Below, piece after piece: positions 1 through 8,051 of a stretch of DNA of 34,923 nt. The stretch is from Mycobacterium sp. 1465703.0 (lineage in GTDB: Bacteria > Actinomycetota > Actinomycetes > Mycobacteriales > Mycobacteriaceae): assembly GCF_001672975.1 (NCBI RefSeq), contig NZ_LZKU01000055.1:1-34923 (forward strand). Direction: 5' to 3'. The notes beneath the pieces are model-generated. The model ran no database searches. It saw only the letters and a program-made list of their open reading frames with translations, and was not told where the DNA came from. The translations under genes and the position numbers were made by a program. Positions within the stretch are counted from its first letter, which is position 1. Each line of letters opens with the position of its first letter.

Positions 1-176
1 GCCGCCGGTTCCGGGCGGTAGGTGTCGTAGACCCACCACGTCAGCAGGAAAGCGATGATCAAGACGAAGGTTGACGTGCGCATCCGCCCACCGAACATGT
101 AGTTCGGCCAGCGGCGCTCCGCATCCGTGTCGTCGCCGTCGCTGCGCTTCTCGAGGATGTTCAGGGTGAACTTCAA
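1..176 (-). CDS. Rv3103c-like membrane protein, N-terminal part only
   Basis: Reading the minus strand from a TTG at 176 gives about 58 residues beginning [16 protein letters not shown] and running off the window edge, so the gene is 3'-truncated here. A basic/acidic N-terminal stretch is followed by a single hydrophobic segment (about residues 34-48, TSTFVLIIAFLLTWWVY), which looks like a membrane anchor. It then continues as YRPEPAA, the start of a possible proline-rich part. The TTG overlaps the TGA stop of the upstream channel gene, which supports this start and implies translational coupling. In M. tuberculosis the gene in this place, Rv3103c, is a proline-rich membrane protein of unknown function; that comparison is from memory of gene order. 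No function can be assigned. Confidence 0.6.
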   Translation of the reverse strand, partial: MKFTLNILEKRSDGDDTDAERRWPNYMFGGRMRTSTFVLIIAFLLTWWVYDTYRPEPA

Positions 177-1159
177 CGCTTCTGCACCGCACCTTGGACT
201 TCATCGTCGGTTTGCTGTTCGGCGGCCTGGGCGACCGGAACCGAGGGGTCTTCCACGAGGCCCACCTTCGCGTCCGCGGCCGTCACGATTCCGACCCGGG
301 CCAGCGCTCGGATGACCAGCACCCGCAGCTGTCGGCCAACCTCGAACTGCTTGCCGGGCAGGGTGCGGGCCACCAGACGAAGCGTCACGGTGTCGACCGC
401 GATGCTTTCCACACCCATCACGGTGGGCGCGTCCAACAGCAATTGCCCCAGCACCGGGTTGTCCATGGCGCGGTCGCACTCCTGGTGCAAGACCTCATTG
501 ACCCGGTTGAGGTCGGCGCTGGTCGACACGGGGATGTCCACCACCGCGCGTGCCCAGTCCTTCGACAGGTTGACCACCTTGACGATCTGCCCGTTCGGGA
601 TGGTCAGCACCTCACCGTCCGCCGACCGCAGGCGGGTCACCCGCAAGGTCACATTCTCGACGGTGCCACTGGCATCCGTCGCCGAAACTACGGTGATCGT
701 CACCAGGTCTCCGAAGCCGTATTGGCGCTCCACCAGGATGAAGAAGCCGGCCAGCAGATCGCGCACCAACTGCTGTGCGCCGAAACCGAGCGCGGCGCCG
801 ACCACCGTGGCGGGCGCGACGAGCCCGCCCACCGAGAACTGCAGCACGGACGAAATCTGCAGGATGACCCAGATGCCGATGATGACGATCGACACCCAGG
901 AGATCACCGACGCCAGGGCCTGGCGGTGCTTGGACGCCTCCGAGCGCACCAGCGCGTCGCTTTCGGCGAAGCCCAGGTTGAGCTGGTGGGTGACCTGCTG
1001 TGCCACCCAGTTGACGAACCGGGCCGCCAGCACCGCCGCGATCAGGACCATCACGATCCGCAGACCCCTGGTGATGATCCACTCGCCGAGCTGACCCCGC
1101 CAGAAGTCGTGCCAGCGGTGCGTCATCGATGCGGCAAGCAAAGTTGTGTTATTCGTCAT
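173..1159 (-). CDS. MscS-family mechanosensitive channel
   Basis: A 328-residue membrane protein with three predicted transmembrane segments (about residues 27-52, 81-107 and 108-143), followed by a soluble beta-rich domain. The third segment and its exit, with the [16 protein letters not shown] and ERQYGFGD motifs, are the typical pore helix and beta-domain entry of small-conductance mechanosensitive channels. These open under membrane tension to release solutes during osmotic down-shock. It corresponds to Rv3104c by position. I chose the ATG at 1159, which overlaps the prfB stop by 11 bases; an in-frame ATG at 1126 is an alternative, and the longer frame back to 1237 lies inside prfB and is unlikely. 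The C-terminal tail (about 30 residues) is Gln/Glu-rich. It is probably co-transcribed with prfB and the next gene. Confidence 0.8.
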   Translation of the reverse strand: MTNNTTLLAASMTHRWHDFWRGQLGEWIITRGLRIVMVLIAAVLAARFVNWVAQQVTHQLNLGFAESDALVRSEASKHRQALASVISWVSIVIIGIWVILQISSVLQFSVGGLVAPATVVGAALGFGAQQLVRDLLAGFFILVERQYGFGDLVTITVVSATDASGTVENVTLRVTRLRSADGEVLTIPNGQIVKVVNLSKDWARAVVDIPVSTSADLNRVNEVLHQECDRAMDNPVLGQLLLDAPTVMGVESIAVDTVTLRLVARTLPGKQFEVGRQLRVLVIRALARVGIVTAADAKVGLVEDPSVPVAQAAEQQTDDEVQGAVQKR

Positions 1160-2261
1160 CTTTTCGGTTGCGCCAACGGATTCCCGCTTCCAGGAAGCCG
1201 TCGATGTCTCCATCCAGGACGGCCGCAGGATTGCCAACCTCGTACTCGGTTCGCAGGTCCTTGACCATCTGATACGGCTGCAGAACGTAGGAGCGCATCT
1301 GGTTGCCCCACGAACTGCCGCCTTCGCCTTTTAACGCGTCTAGCTCAGCGCGTTCTTCGGATCGCTTGCGCTCCAACAACTTTGCCTGGAGCACTCGCAT
1401 CGCCGAGATCTTGTTCTGCAGTTGCGATTTTTCGTTCTGGCAAGTCACGACGATACCCGTTGGGATGTGCGTTAAACGTACCGCAGAGTCGGTGGTGTTC
1501 ACCGACTGGCCCCCCGGACCGCTCGAACGGTAAACGTCAACGCGCACATCGCCTTCCGGTATATCGATGTGATCGGTGGTCTCCACCACCGGTAGCACCT
1601 CGACTTCAGCGAACGATGTCTGGCGACGGCTCTGGTTGTCGAATGGGCTGATTCGCACCAGCCGGTGGGTGCCCTGCTCCACGGACAGGGTGCCGTAGGC
1701 GAACGGGGCGTGCACGGCGAACGTCGCGCTCTTGATGCCGGCCTCTTCGGCGTAGGACGTGTCGAAGACTTCGACGGGATACTTGTGCTGCTCGGCCCAC
1801 CGGATGTACATCCGCATCAGCATCTCGGCCCAGTCCGCGGCGTCCACTCCGCCCGCGCCGGAACGTATCGTGACCAGCGCCTCGCGTTCGTCGTAATCAC
1901 CCGAGAGCAGGGTGCGCACCTCAGTGGCCTCGATGTCCGCCCGCAGCGCCTTCAGCTCGGCGTCGGCTTCGGCGAGGGCGTCGGCGGCACCTTCACCCTC
2001 CTCGGCCGCCAGCTCGTAGAGCACCGGCAGATCGTCCAGGCGTCCGCGCAACTCCTCGACTCGGCGCAGCTCATTCTGCGCATGGGACAACTCACTGGTG
2101 ACCCGCTGCGCCCGGGCTTGGTCGTCCCACAATTGGGGATCGGATGCCTCGTGTTCGAGCTTTTCGATGCGGCTGCGCAGACCGTCCACATCGAGCACCC
2201 GCTCCACCGTGGTCAGGGTGGCGTCGAGGGCGGCGATGTCGGCTTGACGGTCGGGTTCCAC
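1149..2261 (-). CDS. prfB: peptide chain release factor 2 (RF2)
   Basis: A 370-residue class I release factor that recognises UGA and UAA stop codons in the ribosomal A site and triggers peptidyl-tRNA hydrolysis. The N-terminal part is a coiled helical domain (about 1-110). The stop-codon-reading motif SPF, which distinguishes RF2 from RF1, is at 205-207. The catalytic GGQ loop is at 250-252 within the signature [17 protein letters not shown]. The start is a GTG at 2261. The frame is continuous from start to stop, so the programmed +1 frameshift used for autoregulation in many bacteria such as E. coli is absent. The gene is divergent from fprA with 159 bp between them, and leads a minus-strand unit with the MscS channel. 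Confidence 0.97.
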   Translation of the reverse strand: MEPDRQADIAALDATLTTVERVLDVDGLRSRIEKLEHEASDPQLWDDQARAQRVTSELSHAQNELRRVEELRGRLDDLPVLYELAAEEGEGAADALAEADAELKALRADIEATEVRTLLSGDYDEREALVTIRSGAGGVDAADWAEMLMRMYIRWAEQHKYPVEVFDTSYAEEAGIKSATFAVHAPFAYGTLSVEQGTHRLVRISPFDNQSRRQTSFAEVEVLPVVETTDHIDIPEGDVRVDVYRSSGPGGQSVNTTDSAVRLTHIPTGIVVTCQNEKSQLQNKISAMRVLQAKLLERKRSEERAELDALKGEGGSSWGNQMRSYVLQPYQMVKDLRTEYEVGNPAAVLDGDIDGFLEAGIRWRNRKDDE

Positions 2262-2420
2262 AGGCGACCACGTTACCGGGGCCTTTGCTCGCAGCGAGTG
2301 TCCAGGTCACGACCAGCGGTCATGCGTTTAGCATCGAGGCACGATCATGTGCGCCTGGCTCTGCGCGCCGGCCCGTCTGGGAGCCCCCGGCGCTAACCGG
2401 GCACGAATAGAAGGTCGAGT

Positions 2421-3791
2421 ATGCGCCCTTACCACATTGCAATCGTTGGCTCCGGACCGTCGGGCTTCTTCGCCGCATCGTCCTTGCTGAAGGCCGCCGA
2501 CGGCTCCGAGGACATTGATGTCGCTGTCGACATGCTGGAGATGCTGCCCACCCCGTGGGGGCTGGTGCGCTCCGGCGTCGCGCCCGATCACCCGAAGATC
2601 AAGTCGATCAGCAAGCAATTCGAGAAGACGTCAAAGGACCCGCGCTTCCGTTTCTTCGGCAACATCTCGGTCGGCGACCACGTGCAGGCCAGCGAGCTCG
2701 CCGAGCGCTACGACGCCGTCGTCTACGCGGTTGGGGCGCAATCCGACCGTTCGCTGAACATTCCTGGTGAAGACCTGCCCGGCAGCATCGCGGCCGTTGA
2801 TTTCGTGGGTTGGTACAACGCGCATCCGAACTTCGAGCAGGCCACGCCCGACCTCTCGGGCTCCCGGGCGGTCGTGGTCGGCAACGGCAACGTCGCTCTC
2901 GACGTGGCGCGCATTCTGGTGACCGATCCCGACGTGCTGGGGTTGACCGACATCGCCGACCACGCGCTGGAATCGCTGCGCCCGTGCGGCGTCGACGAAG
3001 TGTTGGTCATCGGCCGGCGCGGGCCGCTGCAGACCGCGTTCACCACCCTCGAGCTCCGTGAGCTGGGAGAGCTGGACAACGTCGATGTGATCGTGGACCC
3101 CGCGCAACTGGAAGGCATCAGCGACGAGGATGCGGCCGCGGCCGGCAAGACGGCGAAGCAGAACATCAATGTGCTACGCGATTACGCGAAGCGCGAACCG
3201 CGTCCCGGACACCGCCGCATCGTGCTGCGCTTCATGACCTCCCCGATCGAGATCAAGGGCGAGAACCGAGTGGAAGCGATTGTGCTCTGCCGCAACGACC
3301 TGGTCGTCGACGACAACGGGCGGGTCTCCGCCAATGACACCGGCGAGCGCGAGGAGCTACCGGTGCAGCTGGTGGTGCGCTCGGTCGGCTACCGCGGGTT
3401 GCCCACCCCGGGGCTGCCGTTCGACGAGAAGACCGCGACGATCCCCAACAAGGGTGGCCGGGTCGAAGGTAGCCGCAACGAATACGTGGTCGGATGGATC
3501 AAGCGGGGACCGACCGGTGTCATCGGCACCAATAAGAAGGACTCCCAGGAAACCGTGGATACGTTGCTGGCTGATTTGTCCGATGCCGCCGACAACGGCG
3601 GACTCGCGGATTTCCCGGAAGACCACGCCGACCAACTGGCCGACTGGCTGGCATCGCGCCAGCCCAAACTGGTCACCTCGGCGCACTGGGAGCTGATCGA
3701 CGCCCACGAGCGGGCGGCCGGCGAGCCGCACGGCAGACCGCGCGTCAAGCTGCCGAGCCTGTCCAAGTTGCTGCGGGTAAGTCACGGCTGA
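2421..3791 (+). CDS. fprA: NADPH-ferredoxin reductase FprA
   Basis: A 456-residue flavoprotein of the adrenodoxin-reductase type. It passes electrons from NADPH through FAD to ferredoxin, which then supplies cytochromes P450 and other iron-sulfur enzymes in the cytosol. The FAD-binding Rossmann motif GSGPSG is at residues 10-15. The region 45-62 (PWGLVRSGVAPDHPKIK) is a family hallmark. The NADP-binding motif GNGNVALDVAR is at 154-164, and the C-terminal GWIKRGPTGVIGTN matches the conserved flavin/NADP closing segment. Length and sequence agree with M. tuberculosis FprA (Rv3106), also 456 residues. The start ATG is preceded by an AGAAGG ribosome site, and a TAGCAT -10-like hexamer lies at 2329-2334. 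In M. tuberculosis the next genes are Rv3107c onward; here that stretch is missing. Confidence 0.95.
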   Translation: MRPYHIAIVGSGPSGFFAASSLLKAADGSEDIDVAVDMLEMLPTPWGLVRSGVAPDHPKIKSISKQFEKTSKDPRFRFFGNISVGDHVQASELAERYDAVVYAVGAQSDRSLNIPGEDLPGSIAAVDFVGWYNAHPNFEQATPDLSGSRAVVVGNGNVALDVARILVTDPDVLGLTDIADHALESLRPCGVDEVLVIGRRGPLQTAFTTLELRELGELDNVDVIVDPAQLEGISDEDAAAAGKTAKQNINVLRDYAKREPRPGHRRIVLRFMTSPIEIKGENRVEAIVLCRNDLVVDDNGRVSANDTGEREELPVQLVVRSVGYRGLPTPGLPFDEKTATIPNKGGRVEGSRNEYVVGWIKRGPTGVIGTNKKDSQETVDTLLADLSDAADNGGLADFPEDHADQLADWLASRQPKLVTSAHWELIDAHERAAGEPHGRPRVKLPSLSKLLRVSHG

Positions 3792-3849
3792 GTCTTCCGA
3801 GTACGAAGGCCTCTACTCAACGACGTCAATTCTCCGTAGCTTTGAGGGC

Positions 3850-4281
3850 GTGGGTAGCGACCAACCAGTCACCGTGCTTTCCGAGGACGAGAACTGGGAT
3901 CTGTTGGGAAGCATGGCGCTGGGCCGGTTGGTCACCAACTTCGCCGGCGAGCCCGAGATCTTTCCGGTGAACTTCGTTGTGCAGGACCGCACGGTGCTGT
4001 TCCGCACCGCTGAGGGCACCAAACTGTTCTCGGCGGTGGCGAATCACGCGGTGGTCTTCGAGGTCGACGACCACAACCACCTCGAAGGATGGAGCGTGAT
4101 CGTGCGCGGCCGCGCGCGACTACTGAAGACCGAGGCGGGCATTCAAGAAGCCGAACGCGCGCACTTGTTGCCGTGGACCGCGACGCTCAAACCGCACTAC
4201 GTGCGGATAACCCCGACCGAGATCACCGGCCGCCGGTTCCGCTTCGGCCCAGAGCCTGACCATCACGAGCCGGTTGCGTGA
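3850..4281 (+). CDS. Rv3129-like flavin/F420-binding split-barrel protein
   Basis: A 143-residue protein of the pyridoxamine-5'-phosphate-oxidase-like split beta-barrel family. Visible family signatures are LGRLVTNFAGEPEIFPVNFVV (about residues 24-44), the FRTAEGTKLFSA motif (51-62) and the VFEVDD...GWSVIVRGRA block (69-89). Such proteins bind FMN, F420 or haem; the ligand here cannot be told. It resembles Rv3129, a DosR-regulated gene of M. tuberculosis, and sits beside two further dormancy-type genes, which supports that assignment. The start is a GTG at 3850 with GAGGG directly upstream; an ATG at 3913 would cut into the barrel. Its last 19 bases overlap the end of the convergent globin gene. 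I found no clear DosR box in the 58-bp gap before it. Confidence 0.75.
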   Translation: MGSDQPVTVLSEDENWDLLGSMALGRLVTNFAGEPEIFPVNFVVQDRTVLFRTAEGTKLFSAVANHAVVFEVDDHNHLEGWSVIVRGRARLLKTEAGIQEAERAHLLPWTATLKPHYVRITPTEITGRRFRFGPEPDHHEPVA

Positions 4282-4697
4282 CGAGAATCTCGGGCGCATC
4301 GACACCGGTCAGGGCGCCGGTGCATCGCCCACGCGATCCGGCCGGCCTGAACCTTCGCCCGATCGGCCGCCGGTCCGCGATACATTTCGTCAACGGTGTT
4401 GTGCCACAGCGTAAGCCAGCGCCGGAAGTGATGTTTCGACAGTGGCGCTCGTCGGTGGATGTCCCGGTGCGCCTGCAACGCGCTACCGCGATACAGACCC
4501 GCGCGGAACAGCACGGTCTCCCAAAAGTCGCACATCGTCGGTACGTGGGTCTCCAAACCGGTGGCCCGCAACTCGGCAAACGGCTCGGCCAGTACCTCGT
4601 CGTCCAACGCCCGCCCGTAAAAACGGCGCAGTAGCGCCTCCACGTCCGCGCGGTCCGTCAGGTCTGCACCCGCCTCGGCCGTCGTCAGCCGGCTCAT
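4263..4697 (-). CDS. group III truncated haemoglobin
   Basis: A 144-residue small globin. Comparison with the Campylobacter Ctb protein, recalled from memory, places the key haem-pocket residues: B10 Tyr at Y27 (RRFYGRAL), E7 His at H51 (LETHVPTMCDFW) and the proximal F8 His at H77 (SALQAHRDI). The block KHHFRRWLTLWHNTVDEMY (about 90-108) is also typical of group III. Mycobacterium avium relatives carry a group III globin (trHbP), which this probably matches. Roles proposed for the group include peroxidase-like, NO or oxygen handling under low oxygen. A GGAGGGG ribosome site lies about 10 bases before the ATG, and a DosR-box-like palindrome lies about 72 bases upstream. A 20-residue basic tail after WAMHRR overlaps the convergent neighbour. 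Confidence 0.85.
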   Translation of the reverse strand: MSRLTTAEAGADLTDRADVEALLRRFYGRALDDEVLAEPFAELRATGLETHVPTMCDFWETVLFRAGLYRGSALQAHRDIHRRAPLSKHHFRRWLTLWHNTVDEMYRGPAADRAKVQAGRIAWAMHRRPDRCRCARDSRHATGS

Positions 4698-4768
4698 GAT
4701 TCAGCGACCCCTCCATCTATCTGAAACTCAGAGTAACACCATCTTGACTCAGGGCGCCGTCTCACAAC

Positions 4769-4784
4769 AGGGCCGTAAGGCCCT
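4769..4784 (-). promoter_or_regulatory. candidate DosR (DevR) box upstream of the globin
   Basis: AGGGCC-GTAA-GGCCCT is a perfect 6-bp inverted repeat with a 4-bp spacer. Read toward the globin it is AAGGGCCTTACGGCCCTG. This agrees with the DosR consensus GGGACTTTNGTCCC at ten of thirteen defined positions, keeping all the outer GGG, C, G and CCC contacts. Its distance of about 72 bp from the globin ATG suits an activator site, and the flanking gene families belong to the DosR regulon in M. tuberculosis. Confidence 0.5.
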
Positions 4785-4904
4785 TGACATCACGCAGCAA
4801 CTGGCGCGCACGGAAGGAAATGCCGCCGTGTCCGCGAATCTTTCCATCGATGAAGCTCGTTGCAGAGCAGTATGTTTCAGCTCACAGCCGCAGCCGTGTT
4901 CGAG

Positions 4905-5705
4905 TCACAGGTTGCCGCAACGTATCGCAAGCACGGAGTGACCCGCGTGACACAGCGCCTCGGCCTGGTAGTTGTCGGTGACCAGCAGCTGCCCGGGATC
5001 GTCGTGTGCGCGCAGGTACCGGTCGACGCCCCCGGCCACAATCGCGGGCTCGGCCTGCACGTCGGGATACAACCGCATCCACCGCGCCAGCCTGCGATCC
5101 AATTGTGCTTGCGCTGAGGCCTTTTCAGGGCTCCCGTCACGCGCATCCGCGTCACTCGATACCGACACCGCGCGCAATGGCGTTCGGCGCCGCCTCGCTT
5201 CGTCGAACGCATGCCGCAACACGGTGCCGTTGTCTACTTCGGCTACCACGCTGGTGACCTGGGCCGGTGCCGACGCACGGCTCGCCGACTGTTGGATCAC
5301 GGCGACCGGACACAGCGCCAAGCGGACCAACGAGGTCGCGACGGCAGGTCCGCCATGACAGGCATGGTTGAGCCCGATGTGCCCGATGCACATCATTACC
5401 GCCGACCTGGATTCCTCTAGGAGTTTGGAAACCGTTCTTCCCCAGAGTATTTCAGTTTCCACTTTAACCGGCTGCTTGACCGCCTCGACGCACCGATGGG
5501 CGTCGCCCAGCGCGGCGCGAGCGACGGCGAGTCGAGCGCTCCCGCTGGGTGCGCCCGACGCATCGTGCGGATCGACGACGTAGACCAGGCGCAGCGGAAT
5601 ATCGCGGCTTACCGCCTCGGCGATCGCCCACACGGCGGCATGTATCGCCGCCCTGGATCCGTCGACACCTACCAGAATTGCGGGAGCTGAATACACATTG
5701 CTCAT
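4905..5705 (-). CDS. universal stress protein, Rv3134c-like
   Basis: A 266-residue tandem universal stress protein. The first domain starts APAILVGVDGSRAAIHAAVWA (about residues 7-27) and ends with a degenerate ATP-binding loop near MMCIGHIGLNHACHGG. The second begins TSVVAEVDNGTVLRHAFDEAR and ends VLAIRCGNL. These blocks line up closely with Rv3134c as I recall it (AEVDNG.VLRHAF.EAR, LVTD/VADxx...). In M. tuberculosis Rv3134c heads the Rv3134c-devR-devS operon and is strongly induced by hypoxia and NO. I chose the ATG at 5705 because AAGGAAG lies at proper spacing before it; the frame is open back to 5747 without a better site. The gene following it here is a globin 207 bp away, not devR. 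Confidence 0.88.
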   Translation of the reverse strand: MSNVYSAPAILVGVDGSRAAIHAAVWAIAEAVSRDIPLRLVYVVDPHDASGAPSGSARLAVARAALGDAHRCVEAVKQPVKVETEILWGRTVSKLLEESRSAVMMCIGHIGLNHACHGGPAVATSLVRLALCPVAVIQQSASRASAPAQVTSVVAEVDNGTVLRHAFDEARRRRTPLRAVSVSSDADARDGSPEKASAQAQLDRRLARWMRLYPDVQAEPAIVAGGVDRYLRAHDDPGQLLVTDNYQAEALCHAGHSVLAIRCGNL

Positions 5706-5811
5706 CGCGACTTCCTTCGTTGCGCGGTAGAAGGGTGCTCGTCGCACCGCTCCGTCGTCAGAATATTGTCCGTAACCCCCGCTCCCCCAGAGGCATTGGT
5801 CGCCGAAATAG

Positions 5812-5826
5812 GTGCCATTGGACCCT
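5812..5826 (-). promoter_or_regulatory. weak DosR-box-like site upstream of the stress protein
   Basis: GTGCCATTGGACCCT keeps nine of thirteen defined positions of GGGACTTTNGTCCC, with imperfect symmetry. It lies about 107 bp before the chosen start of the Rv3134c-like gene, in the gap it shares with the divergent slipin remnant. Known boxes vary widely, so it is plausible but could be chance. Confidence 0.27.
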
Positions 5827-5969
5827 ACGGTAGAACCTCACGGGCGGAATTGACTGTTGCCATCGCGATGGCAGCGACCGAATATCGAGTGCGGACGAAA
5901 ACCAGGTTTGTTTGACAGGCGAGACGACAGCGGGCACCACCACCATCACCCGGACGGGAGACCTCGCGC

Positions 5970-6362
5970 ATGACCGCTCCACAGACATCCAATGGCGCGA
6001 GTCAACGCCGTGGTGATGTTTCAGGTGACGGACCCGCTGAAAGCGATTCTGGCGGTGGAAAACTACGCGGTGGCCACATCGCAGATCGCGCAAACGACAC
6101 TACGGTCGCTGTTGGGCCGGGCGGACCTGGACACGCTGCTGGCACATCGGACGGACCTCAACAGCGACCTGCGCACGATCATCGAGAAGCAGACCGAGCC
6201 CTGAGAAGTGCAAGTGCGCGTCGTGGAGATCAAGGATGTCGAGAGCACGGAGTCGATGCAGCGGGCGATGGCCCGCGAGGCCGAAGCCGAGCGTGAACGC
6301 CGCGCCAAGGTGATCACGCCCGCGGCGAGCTCGTGGTCGACAACCTCAACCATCGCGGCTGA
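5970..6362 (+). pseudogene. decayed slipin (stomatin/band-7, SPFH) gene
   Basis: The core of an SPFH-domain protein is visible in pieces. MTAPQTSN at 5970 is in one frame. From 5992 another frame reads RVNAVVMFQVTDPLKAIL, ENYAVATSQIAQTTLRS and GRADLDTLLAHRTDLN. An in-frame TGA at 6202-6204 stands where slipins have Trp (TEPW). The same frame then resumes as VQVRVVEIKDVESTESMQRAM and AREAEAERERRAKVI. Near 6322 the frame shifts again: GELVVDNL continues in the next frame and stops at 6360. So there are at least two frameshifts and one nonsense change. The N-terminal membrane anchor and the C-terminal third are also missing. Intact slipins organise membrane microdomains. The remnant is divergent from the stress protein gene. 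Confidence 0.72.
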
Positions 6363-6430
6363 GCACCGGCGTATGCCGCCGCGGCGACCAGATGCCAAGC
6401 ACTCCAAATACTTTCGTTGTTGAACAGGTG

Positions 6431-6813
6431 TCAATCAGGGCAGCTTACAAGGTGAACACAAGATGAATACAACGTGAACTACAGCTGAATTCTGCCTGGT
6501 GCGCGCCGTGAATTAAGCAAAACCCCGCGAGCATCGGCCGCACCTGCGACTTTTAGAGGGCCCGAAAACCGAAGGTCCTTTTTCTGCGATGCCCCGTGCG
6601 CATGCTCCGCCAACGCGATAAGCGCCACGCTGCCCGCTAGACGGCCGTGGCGCGATCGCGCCGGGCCGCCCTATCACCCGACGCGGGGGTGAGCTTTGCC
6701 GACCGGCAAAGCAGATCCGGGAGCGGCCACATATTTCAGGAAACGCCGATGCGGTCACCGCCGGCGCCGGAGGCGTCTGTCCGCAAATCACACATTGAAG
6801 GGAATGCATCACC
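6431..6813. other. 383-bp non-coding region before the PPE genes
   Basis: No credible gene is seen on either strand. It carries the four 11-bp repeats at 6451-6490. After them come an AT-rich stretch (GAATTAAGCAAAA, about 6510-6523) that could hold a -10 element, and a GC-rich leader of about 290 bp up to the first PPE start. No PE gene, the usual partner of a PPE gene, is found in it. Confidence 0.6.
6451..6490. promoter_or_regulatory. four 11-bp direct repeats, PHO-box-like
   Basis: The units GGTGAAC (6451), GATGAAT (6462), CGTGAAC (6473) and GCTGAAT (6484) are spaced exactly 11 bp apart with spacers ACAA, ACAA and TACA. Reversed, the units read GTTCACC, ATTCATC, GTTCACG and ATTCAGC. This is the form of the actinobacterial PHO box (GTTCACC repeated every 11 bp), bound by OmpR-type regulators such as PhoP or RegX3 lying on one face of the helix. 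It probably controls the PPE genes downstream. Confidence 0.6.
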
Positions 6814-7959
6814 ATGGATTGGGCTTTTCTTCCACCAGAAGTCAACTCTGCCCGGATGTACAGCGGCCCGGGACTGGCCTCGCTGCTGGCCGCTGCGGGA
6901 AGCTGGGACGCGGTGTCCGCCGAACTGGCCTCCACCGCCGAGTCCTACGAATCGGTGCTCGCGGGCCTGGACCTGCAGTGGCGCGGCCCGGCCGCCGAGG
7001 CGATGGCGGCCTCAGCCGCCCGCTATGTGACGTGGTTGCAGACGACCGCCGAGCAGACCAAGCAGACGGCCATGCAGGCGCGTACCGCCGCGGCGGCCTA
7101 CGAGCAGGCGTATGCGATGACGGTGCCGCCACCGGCGGTCGCCGCGAACCGCACCCTGTTGGCGTCTTTGGTGGCGACGAACATCGTCGGTCAGAACACC
7201 GCGGCCATCGCCGACACCGAGGCACAGTACGCCGATTTCTGGGCGCAGGACGCCGCCGCCATGTCGGGTTACTCCGTGTCTTCGAGGGCGGCGGCCCAGT
7301 TGCCCCGGTTTGTCACCGCACATAAGTCGACCAGCGAGTCCGGGTTGAGCGCACAGCAGAGCGCCAAGGCCACCGCCGCCACGAATAGTGCTGTCACGCG
7401 GACCTTTTCAACGTTAGACGACCCGACTACGGGAAACACCTACAACTATTACGACCTTTCATCGGCTACTTCGGCCAACAACAACGCCTTCCGCGTCCTC
7501 GACGCCATCCAGGGGACCGGCCTCGGTTTCAGCGCTCCCTACAACATGGAGCAGTTCGTGTCCGGAATCATCGGCGCCGAAAACAATTTGGGCATTCTGG
7601 CCAAACCAGGGGCCGCCGCCGCCAATCTCGCACCCGCGCTGGCAGCACCCGCACTCCGCGGCGCCACATCGGGCCTCGGCGGGGGCCTGGGCAATGTCAC
7701 CGCAACTCTCTCGCACGCCGGCTCGATCGGGCCGATGTCCGTGCCGGCAAGTTGGTCGGCGCCCACCAGCACCCACATCTCGCCGTTAGAACCCGCGGGG
7801 TTCACCACGCTGCCCGGAACCGAGGAGCCGATCGCGTCCGGATATCCCGGCTACCCCGGCATGCCAGGCGGCGGTGCCTCGCGCACGGTCGGCGCGGGTG
7901 TCCCACCCCGCTACGGCGTGCGGCTCACCGTGATGCCACGCCCGCCGGCCGCTGGGTGA
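6814..7959 (+). CDS. PPE family protein, PPE51-like (first copy)
   Basis: A 381-residue PPE protein. The family-defining Pro-Pro-Glu is at residues 7-9 and the WxG-type motif is at W56-G58, within a helical domain of about 175 residues. That domain contains the conserved [27 protein letters not shown] block. The C-terminal half is Gly/Ala-rich and ends YGVRLTVMPRPPAAG, nearly the same ending as M. tuberculosis PPE51 (Rv3136), recalled as YGVRLTVMAHPPAAG. PPE proteins are exported by type VII secretion, normally paired with a PE protein. PPE51 has been linked to uptake of glycerol and sugars across the outer membrane. No signal peptide is expected. There is no PE gene beside it, so its partner must be encoded elsewhere. 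The start ATG is preceded by GAAGGGAATG. Confidence 0.9.
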   Translation: MDWAFLPPEVNSARMYSGPGLASLLAAAGSWDAVSAELASTAESYESVLAGLDLQWRGPAAEAMAASAARYVTWLQTTAEQTKQTAMQARTAAAAYEQAYAMTVPPPAVAANRTLLASLVATNIVGQNTAAIADTEAQYADFWAQDAAAMSGYSVSSRAAAQLPRFVTAHKSTSESGLSAQQSAKATAATNSAVTRTFSTLDDPTTGNTYNYYDLSSATSANNNAFRVLDAIQGTGLGFSAPYNMEQFVSGIIGAENNLGILAKPGAAAANLAPALAAPALRGATSGLGGGLGNVTATLSHAGSIGPMSVPASWSAPTSTHISPLEPAGFTTLPGTEEPIASGYPGYPGMPGGGASRTVGAGVPPRYGVRLTVMPRPPAAG

Positions 7960-8051
7960 CATGCTGCCAACCCACCAACTGCCGTCGGCCGCAGAACGAA
8001 CCGTTGGCCCCACGCAGTTTCGCTGCACGCGGCTCATAGAGCTGTAAGACA

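Noticed and set aside
194..1264. A 356-codon plus-strand open frame opposite the MscS channel
   Set aside because: It is His/Arg/Gln-rich with no fold signature and mirrors the third-position GC of the channel gene; it is an antisense shadow, as are the long frames opposite fadB4, the hydrolase and nuoF.
3799..3818. GAGTA-N10-TACTC inverted repeat after fprA
   Set aside because: Five-base arms with a ten-base loop and no T-run are too weak to call a terminator or operator.
6553..6585. GGCCC...GGTCC pieces as another DosR box before the PPE genes
   Set aside because: Only one half-site matches the consensus and the symmetry is lost.
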